A stretch of DNA of 64,000 nucleotides. Source: Bog-159 sp049511415 (GTDB lineage: Bacteria; Acidobacteriota; Terriglobia; Bryobacterales; Bryobacteraceae). Shown piece by piece: positions 8,857 to 17,383 of this stretch (position 1 is its first letter; every line of letters begins with the position of its first letter). Both the position numbers and the translations under genes were made by a program. The DNA lies in the NCBI GenBank assembly GCA_049511415.1, contig JBEKYC010000035.1, positions 5,555 to 69,554 on the forward strand, given 5' to 3'. The notes under the pieces were generated by a model. The model had not been told where the DNA came from. It ran no database searches and worked only from the letters and a program-made list of their open reading frames with translations.

Positions 8857-9723
8857 ATGCACAGAAAACTACTCGCAGTAGCGATTCTGGCCGGATCGGC
8901 CATGGCACAGCAATCGCCCCCGCCGGCCGCGGCTCCCGCGCCGCCGCCGCGCCGCATGGGCGCCTTCGTCCCCGGGCAGCGGCGGGCGCCGGAAGACCCC
9001 GCGCAGGCCGCCCACGGCAAAGCGCTGTATGGCGTCAACTGCGCCGGTTGCCATGGCGTGGATTTGCGCGGTGGCGATCTGGGCGGCCCCAATCTCTTGC
9101 GATCGCAAGTGGCGCTGAGCGATCAGAGTGGCGAACTCATTACGCCCATCATCCAAGGCAGCCGGCAGGAAGCGGGTATGCCGGCGATTCCCATCAATGC
9201 CGACGATCAACTGGCCGTGGCGGCATATATTCGCAGTGTGGTGGCCATGATCGGATCGCAGGGGCGCCCGCCGTCGACCGGAAAGGAAGCGCCCAGCATT
9301 CTGGTTGGCGACGCGGGTGCCGGGCAGGCCTATTTTGGCGCGAAGTGCGCGAGTTGCCATTCCGCGGATGGCGATCTGAAGGGCATCGCCACCCGAATTA
9401 CGGACCCCAAGTCCCTGCAGACGCTGTGGGTGGGTGGGGGCCGCAGGCGATTTGCCTCGGTATCCGCCGCGCCCAGCCGGCGCACCGCTACGGTGACTGT
9501 CACGCTGCCTTCCGGGGAACGGATCGAAGGCCGGCTCATCCGCATCGACGACTTTCTGGTGACGGTGGGGCTGGCGGATGGCTCGGTGCGCACGATTCGC
9601 CGCGATGGCGAGACGCCGCAAGTGGAAGTGCACGATCCCATGCAGGCGCACCGCGATCTGCTGTCGGTTTATACGGACAAAGACATTCACGATGTCACGG
9701 CCTATCTGGTAACTTTCAAATGA
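8857..9723 (+). CDS. Dihaem c-type cytochrome, electron partner of the adjacent quinoprotein
   Basis: 288 residues from ATG 8857 (upstream in-frame codons are not part of a credible signal peptide). An export signal MHRKLLAVAILAGSAMAQ is followed by a Pro/Ala-rich linker. There are two CxxCH haem sites, CAGCH near residues 62-66 and CASCH near 164-168, with methionines downstream (AGMPAIPI after the first) as likely axial ligands. The C-terminal part has VTVTLPSGERIEGRLIRIDD, seen in acidobacterial cytochromes next to PQQ enzymes. The stop TGA overlaps the ATG of the dehydrogenase by 4 bases, so the two are translationally coupled. It most likely takes electrons from the PQQ enzyme in the periplasm. 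Confidence 0.88.
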   Translation: MHRKLLAVAILAGSAMAQQSPPPAAAPAPPPRRMGAFVPGQRRAPEDPAQAAHGKALYGVNCAGCHGVDLRGGDLGGPNLLRSQVALSDQSGELITPIIQGSRQEAGMPAIPINADDQLAVAAYIRSVVAMIGSQGRPPSTGKEAPSILVGDAGAGQAYFGAKCASCHSADGDLKGIATRITDPKSLQTLWVGGGRRRFASVSAAPSRRTATVTVTLPSGERIEGRLIRIDDFLVTVGLADGSVRTIRRDGETPQVEVHDPMQAHRDLLSVYTDKDIHDVTAYLVTFK

Positions 9724-11387
9724 GACTCCATCAATTACTTATAGCCGCGCCGCTGGTCGTCTGCACCGCGTTTTCGACGGCCCAGGGCGCCGACGGTCTG
9801 GAGCCGTCCGAACTGCTGCAGCCGCTCAAGGATGCGTGGCCGACTTACAGCGGCGATTATACGGGCAAACGCTATAGCGCGCTGGACCAGATCAATCAAT
9901 CCAACGTCACGCATCTGACGCTGGCCTGGATGACGCAAGTGACTCCCGGCCTCGGCGGCAACGGGCGCGGATTCACACGCGCCAGCGTGATTACGGGCGG
10001 CGAAGGCCCGGGTGACATCAATGTGGGCGGCGGCACCATCAAGGCTTCGGCGCTCGAAGTTCACGGTGTCCTGTACTTCACCATGCCGGACAATGCGTGG
10101 GCGGTGGACGCGCGCGACGGGACCGAGTTGTGGCACTATTTCTGGAAAACCAAGGGTGGGACCCACATCGGCAATCGCGGCCTGGGCATGTGGCACAACA
10201 CTTTGTTCATGGAAACGCCGGACGATTATCTGGTGGCGCTGGACGCGCAGACGGGCAAAGAGCGCTGGCACAAGCCGATCGCGGATTTGTCGCAGGGTTA
10301 CTTTTCGACGCCGGCGCCGGTGATCGTCGGCAATCATGTATTGGTGGGCACCGGCGACGACATCGATGCGCCGGGCTTTATTCAGTCGTACAATCCGGAG
10401 ACCGGAGACGTGCAATGGAAGTTCTACACGGTTCCCATGAAGAAGGGCGATCCGGGGCTGGAGAGCTGGGGTAGCCTGGATGCGGCCCGGCACGGCGGCG
10501 GACAAGCTTGGGTTCCGGGAGTCTACGATCCGGAGACCAACCTTTATATCTTCAGCACGGGCAACCCGACTCCGGCGTTTACCACGGGCACGCGCGGCAC
10601 GGGCGACAACCTGTTCACTTGCGCGATCGTGGCCGTGAATGTGGATACGGGTAAACTCGCCTGGTATTATTCGACATCGCCGCATGACATGCATGATTAT
10701 GACTCGGCCCAGACGCCGGTCCTGGTGGATGCCATGTACCAGGGCAAGAAGCGGAAGCTGCTATTGACCGCGGCGCGCAACGGATATTACTTCACACTGG
10801 ACCGCGTTACCGGCGAACATCTGGTGACCAGCAAGTATGGACTGGACACGAATTGGGCCAAGGGGCTGAACCAGCGCGGCGCTCCCATATACGATCCGGA
10901 AAAGAACGCCACGGTGGCCGGATCGCTGGTATCGCCTACTTCGGACGGCACGACTAACTGGGAGCCGGCTTCTTACTCGCCGGATACCGGGCTGTTATAT
11001 GTCGCGCAGAACAACGGTTACTCGATGTTCTATCTTACCGACGTGGATCCCCGCGGATCGATGGGTTTGGGCGGCAAGGAAGAAGCGCAGGTCGGATCCG
11101 GCGGTAGTTTTTTGACGGCGATCGACTATAAGACCGGCAAGATCGCCTGGAAGCGGCCTTATTATGGCGACGGGGGCGGCGGCGGATTGCTGACCACCGC
11201 GGGAAAGCTGCTCTTTGCGGGCGACGGCGGCGGCAACCTGGTGGCGCATGATGTATTTACCGGCAAGCCGATCTGGCACACGCACATCGGCGACGTCACC
11301 AATGCGCCGCAGACGTTCATGCTGGACGGACACCAGTATCTTATTGCGGCGACCGGCGACCGCATGTGGTGCTTCCTGCTGTATTAG
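9720..11387 (+). CDS. PQQ-dependent alcohol/aldehyde-type dehydrogenase (eight-bladed quinoprotein)
   Basis: 555 residues with a signal peptide ending near TAQGADG. Start ATG 9720 overlaps the cytochrome stop. Quinoprotein features are WPTYSGDYTGKRYSALDQIN at the start of the mature protein, repeated tryptophan-docking blades such as LVALDAQTGKERW and LDRVTGEHL, SPHDMHDYD (catalytic Asp region) and PTSDGTTNWEPASYSP. It oxidises an alcohol, sugar or related compound in the periplasm with PQQ and calcium or a lanthanide. The vicinal disulphide Cys-Cys typical of methanol/ethanol dehydrogenases is not obvious, so substrate and metal cannot be assigned. The cytochrome encoded just upstream is the natural acceptor. 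Confidence 0.9.
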   Translation: MRLHQLLIAAPLVVCTAFSTAQGADGLEPSELLQPLKDAWPTYSGDYTGKRYSALDQINQSNVTHLTLAWMTQVTPGLGGNGRGFTRASVITGGEGPGDINVGGGTIKASALEVHGVLYFTMPDNAWAVDARDGTELWHYFWKTKGGTHIGNRGLGMWHNTLFMETPDDYLVALDAQTGKERWHKPIADLSQGYFSTPAPVIVGNHVLVGTGDDIDAPGFIQSYNPETGDVQWKFYTVPMKKGDPGLESWGSLDAARHGGGQAWVPGVYDPETNLYIFSTGNPTPAFTTGTRGTGDNLFTCAIVAVNVDTGKLAWYYSTSPHDMHDYDSAQTPVLVDAMYQGKKRKLLLTAARNGYYFTLDRVTGEHLVTSKYGLDTNWAKGLNQRGAPIYDPEKNATVAGSLVSPTSDGTTNWEPASYSPDTGLLYVAQNNGYSMFYLTDVDPRGSMGLGGKEEAQVGSGGSFLTAIDYKTGKIAWKRPYYGDGGGGGLLTTAGKLLFAGDGGGNLVAHDVFTGKPIWHTHIGDVTNAPQTFMLDGHQYLIAATGDRMWCFLLY

Positions 11388-11617
11388 GAAGACCGGGCCA
11401 CTTTGACCGCCGCGGGATTCAATTCGTAGCCGTCGCTTTTGGCGTCTTCGACGGCGAGCGAAACCAGGGCGGCGTCGGCGGTGTCGCGGCCGGCATCCGG
11501 GTGCGAGTATTTGATTACCTCCGCCCCAATGTGGAGATGTACGGTCCAGCCCTTATGTTTTTTGTCCTCATGCCAGAGGACTTCCGCGCTTTGCGCAGGC
11601 GCCAGTTGCGATGTCAT
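11384..11617 (-). CDS. Small conserved hypothetical protein
   Basis: 77 residues from ATG 11617, preferred because GGGAGGT lies just upstream; the longer frame from 11635 would place that ribosome-binding site inside the gene. The protein is soluble, with a tryptophan-rich central part (EVLWHEDKKHKGWTVHLHIG) and no recognisable domain. Its 3' end overlaps the quinoprotein stop by 4 bases in convergent orientation. It lies 58 bases downstream of the carboxypeptidase-regulatory-like gene on the same strand. Function unknown. Confidence 0.6.
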   Translation of the reverse strand: MTSQLAPAQSAEVLWHEDKKHKGWTVHLHIGAEVIKYSHPDAGRDTADAALVSLAVEDAKSDGYELNPAAVKVARSS

Positions 11618-11675
11618 GTAGCCACCTCCCGACATTCAGATAATTATCAAACCCGGAGGAGGGAGTCAATCCCCG

Positions 11676-13337
11676 TCATTTGGCTCCTGATTTTGCCGGG
11701 GGTTTGGCGGGGATCTGTTTCAGGTCGGTATTCTCGCGGCTGCCCTCGCGGATGCCGATCTTGACGCCTTGTTCCTCGACGGGCTTGAGGAACTCCGGAT
11801 CCATGTATTCGCCCGGTTCCATGTCTTCGAAGGCGAAGAGCTTGTAGTCGCCGGGGGCGATGCTCTTGACGATGTAGCGGCCGTACTGGTCGGTGGTCAC
11901 GTGTTCAAATTCGTCGGAACGGCCGCGTTTCTTAGGCTCGGGGACCAGCACTACGGACGCGCCGGGAACGGGCTGATCCTTGTCGTTCTGGACTACGCCC
12001 TCGATCAAGCCGGCGCGGGAAGATACGGTAACAAGCAGGGTTCCGGAGAGTTCATGGGTGGCATCGATACCGGTGTCTTTCAGTTCGTCGTCGCCGAGCC
12101 GGACGGATTTCAGGTAGTAGCCATCGGGCAAGCCGCGGACGCGCGCGCGGTAGAGTTCGGCGGCGATACTGGGGAGCGTAAACGTGCCGTCGTCCTTCAT
12201 TTCGGCGGAGGGCTGCGGTCCCATGCGGAATTCGTACCCCTCGAACTCTTCCAGGCTGACCTCAATTCCGTTCAGGCTGGCCGGCGGCTGGCCTTCGAAA
12301 CGGAGCTGGCCGGGAAGCTCGGCGCCGGTAGTGAGGCTGAGAGTGACGTCGTCGATGTTGCTATTGCCTACCTCGAGGTGTTGATAGGCGAAGAGAGTTT
12401 TCTGGCCGTCCTGCACGGAAGCGGTTAGGGTGTAAGACCCCGGAGCGACGCCGGCGACTTCAAAACTACCTTGCGCATCCGTACCGCGTAAACGGCGCAT
12501 GGAGCCCCAGAAAGCCATTTCGCGCGGCGCGAGCATGATCGTGGTGACGCGGCGGTTGGCGCTGGCGGGCACGATCACATGGCCGCGCACGTTGACGGCG
12601 CGAACCTTGGTCAGCGTGAAATCCATGCCGCGCAATTGGGTCCCAGCCGACAAATCGAGCGGCGTGGCGCTGGACGGATCGGTGACGCCGGGATAGTAAG
12701 TCGGCACGTAGCTCTCCTGAACGGGCTTAGATGTAACGCCGATCCCTTGCAGGGAGAGTAAGTCGCGGTAAGTTGCCTGCAGATAATAGCGGCCCGGCGC
12801 CAGGCCGAAGAGCCGGTACTCACCCAAATCGTCCGTGCCGGCGTAGCCGGACGGGAGGAGCTGCCGTTTGCCCATTTCGTACCGGTAGCGGGCTGTAGTC
12901 ACCTGTACACCTTGAACCGGGTCGCCGTCGGCGTCGAGGACGCGGCCGGTGATGACGGCTTGAGGCACCAGGCGGAATACCACGCCGGTAAGCTGCTGGC
13001 CGGCATCCAGCGACAGAGTCACGCCGGGGCGGCCGGGGCGGCGCGCGCCGTACCCGGTGTCTGCAAAGCCCGCGTGTTTGGCGGAGAAATCGTACTTACC
13101 CGGTTCGATGTCTTTCATGGCGAAGCGGCCATGATCGTCGGTGGTGGTGACGAAAGCGGCGGACATGCCCGAGCCGCCCGCGGGATTGTCCTTGCGGCGG
13201 AGGGTCAAGTGGGCGCGGCGGACTGGCTCGTTGTTGGCGGCGTTGAGGACGCGGCCGGAAACGAAGCAGGTAGTGGCGGGGGCTTCCTGGGCTCGCAGGC
13301 ACGACGCCGCAATCATCAGGCAGGCAGCCAGTTTCAC
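11676..13337 (-). CDS. Secreted carboxypeptidase-regulatory-like domain protein (copy 1)
   Basis: 553 residues with signal peptide MKLAACLMIAASCLRAQ. Several Ig-like beta-sandwich repeats of the CarboxypepD_reg-like type are visible, marked by GRVLDADGDPVQGVQVTT, YAGTDDLGEYRLFGLAPGRYY and DQYGRYIVKSIAPGDYKLFA. These domains are common on acidobacterial exported proteins and probably bind or space surface polymers; no catalytic residues are seen. It begins 2 bases after the stop of a paralogue of the same layout (13340-15043), so the pair is a tandem duplication in one operon. The tail after the last repeat is Lys/Pro-rich. Confidence 0.82.
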   Translation of the reverse strand: MKLAACLMIAASCLRAQEAPATTCFVSGRVLNAANNEPVRRAHLTLRRKDNPAGGSGMSAAFVTTTDDHGRFAMKDIEPGKYDFSAKHAGFADTGYGARRPGRPGVTLSLDAGQQLTGVVFRLVPQAVITGRVLDADGDPVQGVQVTTARYRYEMGKRQLLPSGYAGTDDLGEYRLFGLAPGRYYLQATYRDLLSLQGIGVTSKPVQESYVPTYYPGVTDPSSATPLDLSAGTQLRGMDFTLTKVRAVNVRGHVIVPASANRRVTTIMLAPREMAFWGSMRRLRGTDAQGSFEVAGVAPGSYTLTASVQDGQKTLFAYQHLEVGNSNIDDVTLSLTTGAELPGQLRFEGQPPASLNGIEVSLEEFEGYEFRMGPQPSAEMKDDGTFTLPSIAAELYRARVRGLPDGYYLKSVRLGDDELKDTGIDATHELSGTLLVTVSSRAGLIEGVVQNDKDQPVPGASVVLVPEPKKRGRSDEFEHVTTDQYGRYIVKSIAPGDYKLFAFEDMEPGEYMDPEFLKPVEEQGVKIGIREGSRENTDLKQIPAKPPAKSGAK

Positions 13338-13339
13338 GG

Positions 13340-15043
13340 CTATTTGTCCTTTCGTCCGGAGGGCGCGGCGTCGCCTGAAATCAGATTCAGTTGGACGCTT
13401 TCGCGGCTGCCCTCCTGAATGGAGAGGGACTGGCCGCGGTCTTCAAAGGGCCGCAGGAAATCAGGGTCCATGTAAGCGCCGTATTCGACGTCTTCCCAGG
13501 CAAACAGCCTGTAATCGCCGGGGGCCAGATTCTTGAAGGAGAAGCGGCCGTTCTGATCGCTGGTGATATTTTTGTAGGCATCCGGGCGGTCGCGGAGCTT
13601 AGGCTCGGGGACCAGGACGACGGTGGCGCCGGGGGCGGCCTGCTGCTGGTCGTTCTGGACGGACCCGTCGATCTGGCCGGCGTTGGCGGCCAGGGTGACG
13701 TTGATGGAGCCAGACGGGCCGCTGGTCAGATCGATGCCGGTGTCGCGGACTTCCTGGTCGCCCATGTGGACGGATTTCACCCAGTAGCCATCGGGGAGGC
13801 CAGTGACTTGCAGATAGTAGTTATCGGGGGTCACGTCGGACAGCGTGAAGGCGCCGTCATGTAGATGTTCGGATGACGATGCATACATGATTCTGCCGGG
13901 GTCGCGAGCGCGGAGCATCACATTGACGGAGTCGAGGGCGGGAGGATTGACGGCGTCCACGGCGACCGTGCCGATCACTTCGATGCCGGGCGAGGGGACC
14001 AGGACGAGGTTATCGATGTTACTGTCGCCGACATCCACCTCCTGGCGGGAGGTCAGGACTTTGTTCTGGGACCATGACGATGCGGTCAATGTGTAGGCGC
14101 CGGGGAGGATTCCGTTCAGCTCGAAGGTACCTTTGGAACCAGTGCCGTGATTCTGCTGGTCGATGGAGATCCACTGAGCCTGGCCCCGCGGGATGAGCAT
14201 GATCTGGGCATCGGGGCGGCCTTCGACCCGGCCGCGTATGCGGAATGTGCGAGCCTTGGCCAGAGTGAGATTGAGGCCGCGGAGTTGGGCCCCGGCGGCC
14301 ACTTCGATCTGCACGGCGGCGGCAGGATCTTTGGCGCCGGGGTAGTAAGTGGTGACATATCCGTCGGGGGCGGGGTTGGCGGAGGCGTCCACGGTGGATT
14401 CCCACTCATGCACGTTCTCGCGAGCCGCCAGGTAGTAGCGGCCGGGGGCGAGCCCGTAGAGGCGGTACTCACCCAAGTCATTGGTGTTGGCGTTGCCGGA
14501 GGCCTGCATTTGCCGGCGGCCCATGGTGTAGGTGTAGCGCATGGCGCGCACGGAGGCGGAGGCGACGGGATCGTTATTCTCGTCGAGGATGCGGCCGGTA
14601 ATCACGCCTTGGGGATTGAGGCGCAGGGAGAGGTCTTTCATGCGCTGGCCGGTGGAGAGGGTCAGTGTAGTGCCGCCGCGCATGGGTCCACGCGCGCCGT
14701 ATTGCAAGGTGACATAGCCGGTACGCTGCGCGGAGAGGCGGTACTTACCCGGCTCGATATCTTTTATGATGAAGCCACCACCGGCCTCGGATGTGGCGGT
14801 GTAACTATTCGGCATGGCGCCGGCGGTGGCGGGCTGCGTGCCGCGGAGAGTGATTTCGACTTTACGAAGGGGCGCACCGGTGGCGAGGTCCACGGCCTGG
14901 CCTTCGATGGCGCAGAGGTCCTCTGGTTTGGTTTCGGGCGGCGTAGCGGCCTGGTTCTGGCCCGATTGCGGCGTTTGGCTGGACGGGGCCTGTTGCGCGG
15001 CCGTGGCGAGCGCCAGGAGTAAGCAGCAAACGAGCAGCTTCAT
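13340..15043 (-). CDS. Secreted carboxypeptidase-regulatory-like domain protein (copy 2)
   Basis: 567 residues from ATG 15043, which has AGGAG at 6 bases; the longer frame to 15121 is rejected. Signal peptide MKLLVCCLLLALATAAQ, then a Gln/Pro/Thr-rich linker. The body repeats the order seen in the downstream paralogue: TGAPLRKVEITLRG, GRILDENNDPVASASVRA, NTNDLGEYRLYGLAPGRYYL and DQNGRFSFKNLAPGDYRLFA. It shares the C-terminal pattern EDVEYGAYMDPDFLRPFED and IQEGSRESVQLNLI with copy 1 (EDMEPGEYMDPEFLKPVEE and IREGSRENTDLKQI). The function is probably structural or adhesive at the cell surface. Confidence 0.82.
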   Translation of the reverse strand: MKLLVCCLLLALATAAQQAPSSQTPQSGQNQAATPPETKPEDLCAIEGQAVDLATGAPLRKVEITLRGTQPATAGAMPNSYTATSEAGGGFIIKDIEPGKYRLSAQRTGYVTLQYGARGPMRGGTTLTLSTGQRMKDLSLRLNPQGVITGRILDENNDPVASASVRAMRYTYTMGRRQMQASGNANTNDLGEYRLYGLAPGRYYLAARENVHEWESTVDASANPAPDGYVTTYYPGAKDPAAAVQIEVAAGAQLRGLNLTLAKARTFRIRGRVEGRPDAQIMLIPRGQAQWISIDQQNHGTGSKGTFELNGILPGAYTLTASSWSQNKVLTSRQEVDVGDSNIDNLVLVPSPGIEVIGTVAVDAVNPPALDSVNVMLRARDPGRIMYASSSEHLHDGAFTLSDVTPDNYYLQVTGLPDGYWVKSVHMGDQEVRDTGIDLTSGPSGSINVTLAANAGQIDGSVQNDQQQAAPGATVVLVPEPKLRDRPDAYKNITSDQNGRFSFKNLAPGDYRLFAWEDVEYGAYMDPDFLRPFEDRGQSLSIQEGSRESVQLNLISGDAAPSGRKDK

Positions 15044-15117
15044 GGGGGCTCCTGGGATTGAGGATAACCTACGGGAAGGAATTCGCCAACATAGGAAGGG
15101 AACCGATTTTGTGACGA

Positions 15118-15678
15118 TCAAAGCCTAAGTGGCGGATTTAAATTGGTTTGGGCGGGACTGAGGGCCGGCGCGGGCGGCAGCTCGGCGCCCGGGACCGGCG
15201 CGACGCCGGTTGGCGCAGCGAACTGCGGTGCGGGTTTTTGAACGGGCTCGGCGACTTGGCGTGGCTGGCGCTGGAGATGCTGCAGGTCGCGCATGGCGTT
15301 GGCGAAAGAGCGCTCGTGGCGGGCGCGCAGTGCAGAGAGGCGATCGAGGAAGGCGTACTGCTTTTCGATGTCTGCCTGGGTGAGGGAGAAGGCGGTGGTC
15401 TCGGTAGCGGCGAGCCGGCCGAGGATCCACTGACTGACGGCCATCTGTTCCAGGAGCAGACGCTCGGTACAGGTGCGGGGCTGCCATTCGGCTTCCAACT
15501 CGGCGCAGAGCTGGTGGAATTCTTCAGGATTCTCCTTAGGCAGGAGAACGCGGCGGGCCCGCAGGCCGTGCCGGAGGGCGTTGAAGCGGACGGCTTCCTT
15601 GGCTTCGGCGGACACAGGGCCGGTGGAGTTTTGGGCGCTGCGCAAGTTGGCTTCGTGTTGTTTGGTGGAAATCAGCAT
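15118..15678 (-). CDS. Acidobacterial 'NAQ-STGP' family hypothetical protein
   Basis: 186 residues from ATG 15678; a longer frame to 15792 is possible but its extra residues are low-complexity. The N-terminus STKQHEANLRSAQNSTGPVS followed by FNALRHGLRA matches a family that I remember as very numerous in acidobacterial genomes (pattern N-A-x-x-S-T-G-P, then NA-x-x-HG). A helical middle (ERLLLEQMAVSQWILGRLAA, FLDRLSALRARHERSFANAM) predicts a coiled or helical bundle. The C-terminus is Pro/Ala-rich. No function is known to me. It lies 75 bases upstream of the carboxypeptidase-regulatory-like pair on the same strand. Confidence 0.7.
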   Translation of the reverse strand: MLISTKQHEANLRSAQNSTGPVSAEAKEAVRFNALRHGLRARRVLLPKENPEEFHQLCAELEAEWQPRTCTERLLLEQMAVSQWILGRLAATETTAFSLTQADIEKQYAFLDRLSALRARHERSFANAMRDLQHLQRQPRQVAEPVQKPAPQFAAPTGVAPVPGAELPPAPALSPAQTNLNPPLRL

Positions 15679-15839
15679 AGCGGTAGACCTCGATACCGGT
15701 TCCAGGGTAGGGGATGAGTGAGGGGTGAGCGTCACGACGGGCGGGCCGGGCATCGCGGATTTAGATTGTTTGCCGACAGGTACGAGTCGCAAAGTTTTTG
15801 CGATGAGCTGTGACCGGAGGGATGCGATAATCTTCAGTC

Positions 15840-16490
15840 ATGCGCGTGATCGACGCCAGCGACCGGTCGCTGCTGTTGGTGTTTGACGAAAGGATCTCGC
15901 TCGCGGTGCATCAGGATGTGCTGCGGCTGACGCCGCTGACGGCAGCGCTGCGGGGGGTGACGAACGTGCATCCGGCCTACGCCTCGCTGCTGATCGACTT
16001 CGATCCACTGGCGACCAGCCACGCGGAACTGGAGCGCGCGGCCGGAGAACTGATGGCGCAGGCGGCGAATGCTCCATTGCCGGAGGCGCGGATGGTGGAG
16101 ATACCCGTGACATATGGCGGCGAGGGGGGTCCGGACCTGGAGCAGGTGGCGGCGCTGGCCGGGCACACGCCGGATGAAGTGATCGGCATGCATTCCAGCG
16201 CCGAGTACACGGTGTATTTTCTGGGGTTCTCGCCGGGATTTCCGTATCTGGGCGGGATGCCGGAAGCGATCGCCGTGCCGCGATTAGAGACGCCGCGCCG
16301 CAAAGTGCCGGCGGGCAGCGTGGCAATCGGCGGCCGGCAGACGGGCGTGTATCCGATGGCTTCACCGGGCGGATGGCGGATTATCGGGCGTACGACTTTA
16401 CGGCTTTTCGACCCGGAGGCGGATCCGCCGGCACTGCTGCGCATGGGCGATCATGTCCGGTTCGTGCCCATTCCGAGAGGCAGCCTCTGA
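15840..16490 (+). CDS. pxpB: 5-oxoprolinase subunit PxpB (KipI/allophanate-hydrolase subunit 1 family)
   Basis: 216 residues. Family signature FLGFSPGFPYLGGMPEAIAV, with PRKVPAGSVAIGGRQTGVYP and SPGGWRIIGRT downstream, is diagnostic of the KipI/AHS1 cyclophilin-like fold. With PxpA and PxpC it forms the ATP-dependent 5-oxoproline hydrolase that returns damaged glutamate to metabolism. The stop codon is shared with the start region of pxpC. No pxpA (LamB/YcsF) gene is in the window, so either it lies elsewhere or the pair works with another partner. Confidence 0.9.
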   Translation: MRVIDASDRSLLLVFDERISLAVHQDVLRLTPLTAALRGVTNVHPAYASLLIDFDPLATSHAELERAAGELMAQAANAPLPEARMVEIPVTYGGEGGPDLEQVAALAGHTPDEVIGMHSSAEYTVYFLGFSPGFPYLGGMPEAIAVPRLETPRRKVPAGSVAIGGRQTGVYPMASPGGWRIIGRTTLRLFDPEADPPALLRMGDHVRFVPIPRGSL

Positions 16491-17383
16491 ATCATATAGA
16501 GGTAATCTCGGCGGGTCTGCTAACGACGGTTCAGGACCTGGGGCGGCCGGGCTATGCGCACCTGGGCATTTCGGCTTCGGGCGCGGCGGATGCGTTGTCG
16601 CTGCGCGCCGGAAACCTGCTGGTGGGGAATGCGGAGGGAGCGGCGGCGCTGGAGATGACGCTGGCGGGGGGCCGGTTCCAGTTCGAGTCGGCGGCGGTGG
16701 TGGCGCTGACGGGGGCGGATTTCGAAGCCAGCATACCGCTGTGGACGGCGGTCGAGGTCAAAGCCGGGGAACACGTGAGGTGCGGGCATGCGCGGTCGGG
16801 GGCGCGCGGCTATTTGTGCGTGCGGGGAGGGATTCGGGTGGCGCCGGTGTTGGGCAGCGCATCCACGCACCTGCTGACCGGGCTGGGCGGATTGGAAGGG
16901 CGCGCGCTGCGGCGCGGCGACGTGCTGGCGATTGGGGATGCGGCGGTGCGTTCCGGATGGGGGAAATTGCGCGGCAGCCCTCCATGGACCGCGGGGCCTA
17001 TTCGCGTGACCGCTGCGGCGAGCGCGCAGGCGCTATGCGCCGCGGTGTGGCAGGTGAAGGAAGATTCCGACCGCATGGGTCTGCGGCTGCGCGGACCGGA
17101 ACTGGGGAGCCGCACTGGACATTTGCCGACCGAAGGTGTGCCGCTGGGCGCCATACAGGTGCCGCCGGACGGGCAGCCGATCATACTGTTCGTGGAGCAT
17201 CAGACCACCGGTGGGTATGCGAAAATCGCGAACGTGATTTCGGCCGATTTTCATAGCGTAGGGCAGTTGCGGCCGCGGGACGAGGCGCGTTTTGAACAGG
17301 TGTCGATGGATACTGCGCTGCGGCTGCTGCGCGCGCAGGAGGATTGGCTGCGCGGGCTGTATGTGGTACAGTCTGGGACATGA
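16487..17383 (+). CDS. pxpC: 5-oxoprolinase subunit PxpC (biotin-dependent carboxyltransferase-like, KipA/AHS2)
   Basis: About 298 residues. AHS2 signatures are LTTVQDLGRPGYAHLGI, SGAADALSLRAGNLLVGN, LEMTLAGG and DRMGLRLRGPEL. The reading frame has no ATG, GTG or TTG between the last residues of pxpB and the conserved N-terminus. The most plausible start is CTG at 16487, which overlaps the pxpB stop as CTGA and has GAGAGG 5-7 bases upstream. An ATG at 16373 would add an uncharacteristic 38 residues inside pxpB. The start is therefore uncertain while the gene identity is not. It partners PxpB in 5-oxoproline hydrolysis. Confidence 0.85.
   Translation: MNHIEVISAGLLTTVQDLGRPGYAHLGISASGAADALSLRAGNLLVGNAEGAAALEMTLAGGRFQFESAAVVALTGADFEASIPLWTAVEVKAGEHVRCGHARSGARGYLCVRGGIRVAPVLGSASTHLLTGLGGLEGRALRRGDVLAIGDAAVRSGWGKLRGSPPWTAGPIRVTAAASAQALCAAVWQVKEDSDRMGLRLRGPELGSRTGHLPTEGVPLGAIQVPPDGQPIILFVEHQTTGGYAKIANVISADFHSVGQLRPRDEARFEQVSMDTALRLLRAQEDWLRGLYVVQSGT

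Noticed and set aside
8778..9719. A long open frame (8778-11387) upstream of the true quinoprotein start, suggesting an 869-residue protein
   Set aside because: The first 300 codons are Arg/Ala-rich antisense-like residues overlapping the cytochrome gene. The signal peptide and quinoprotein homology begin at ATG 9720.
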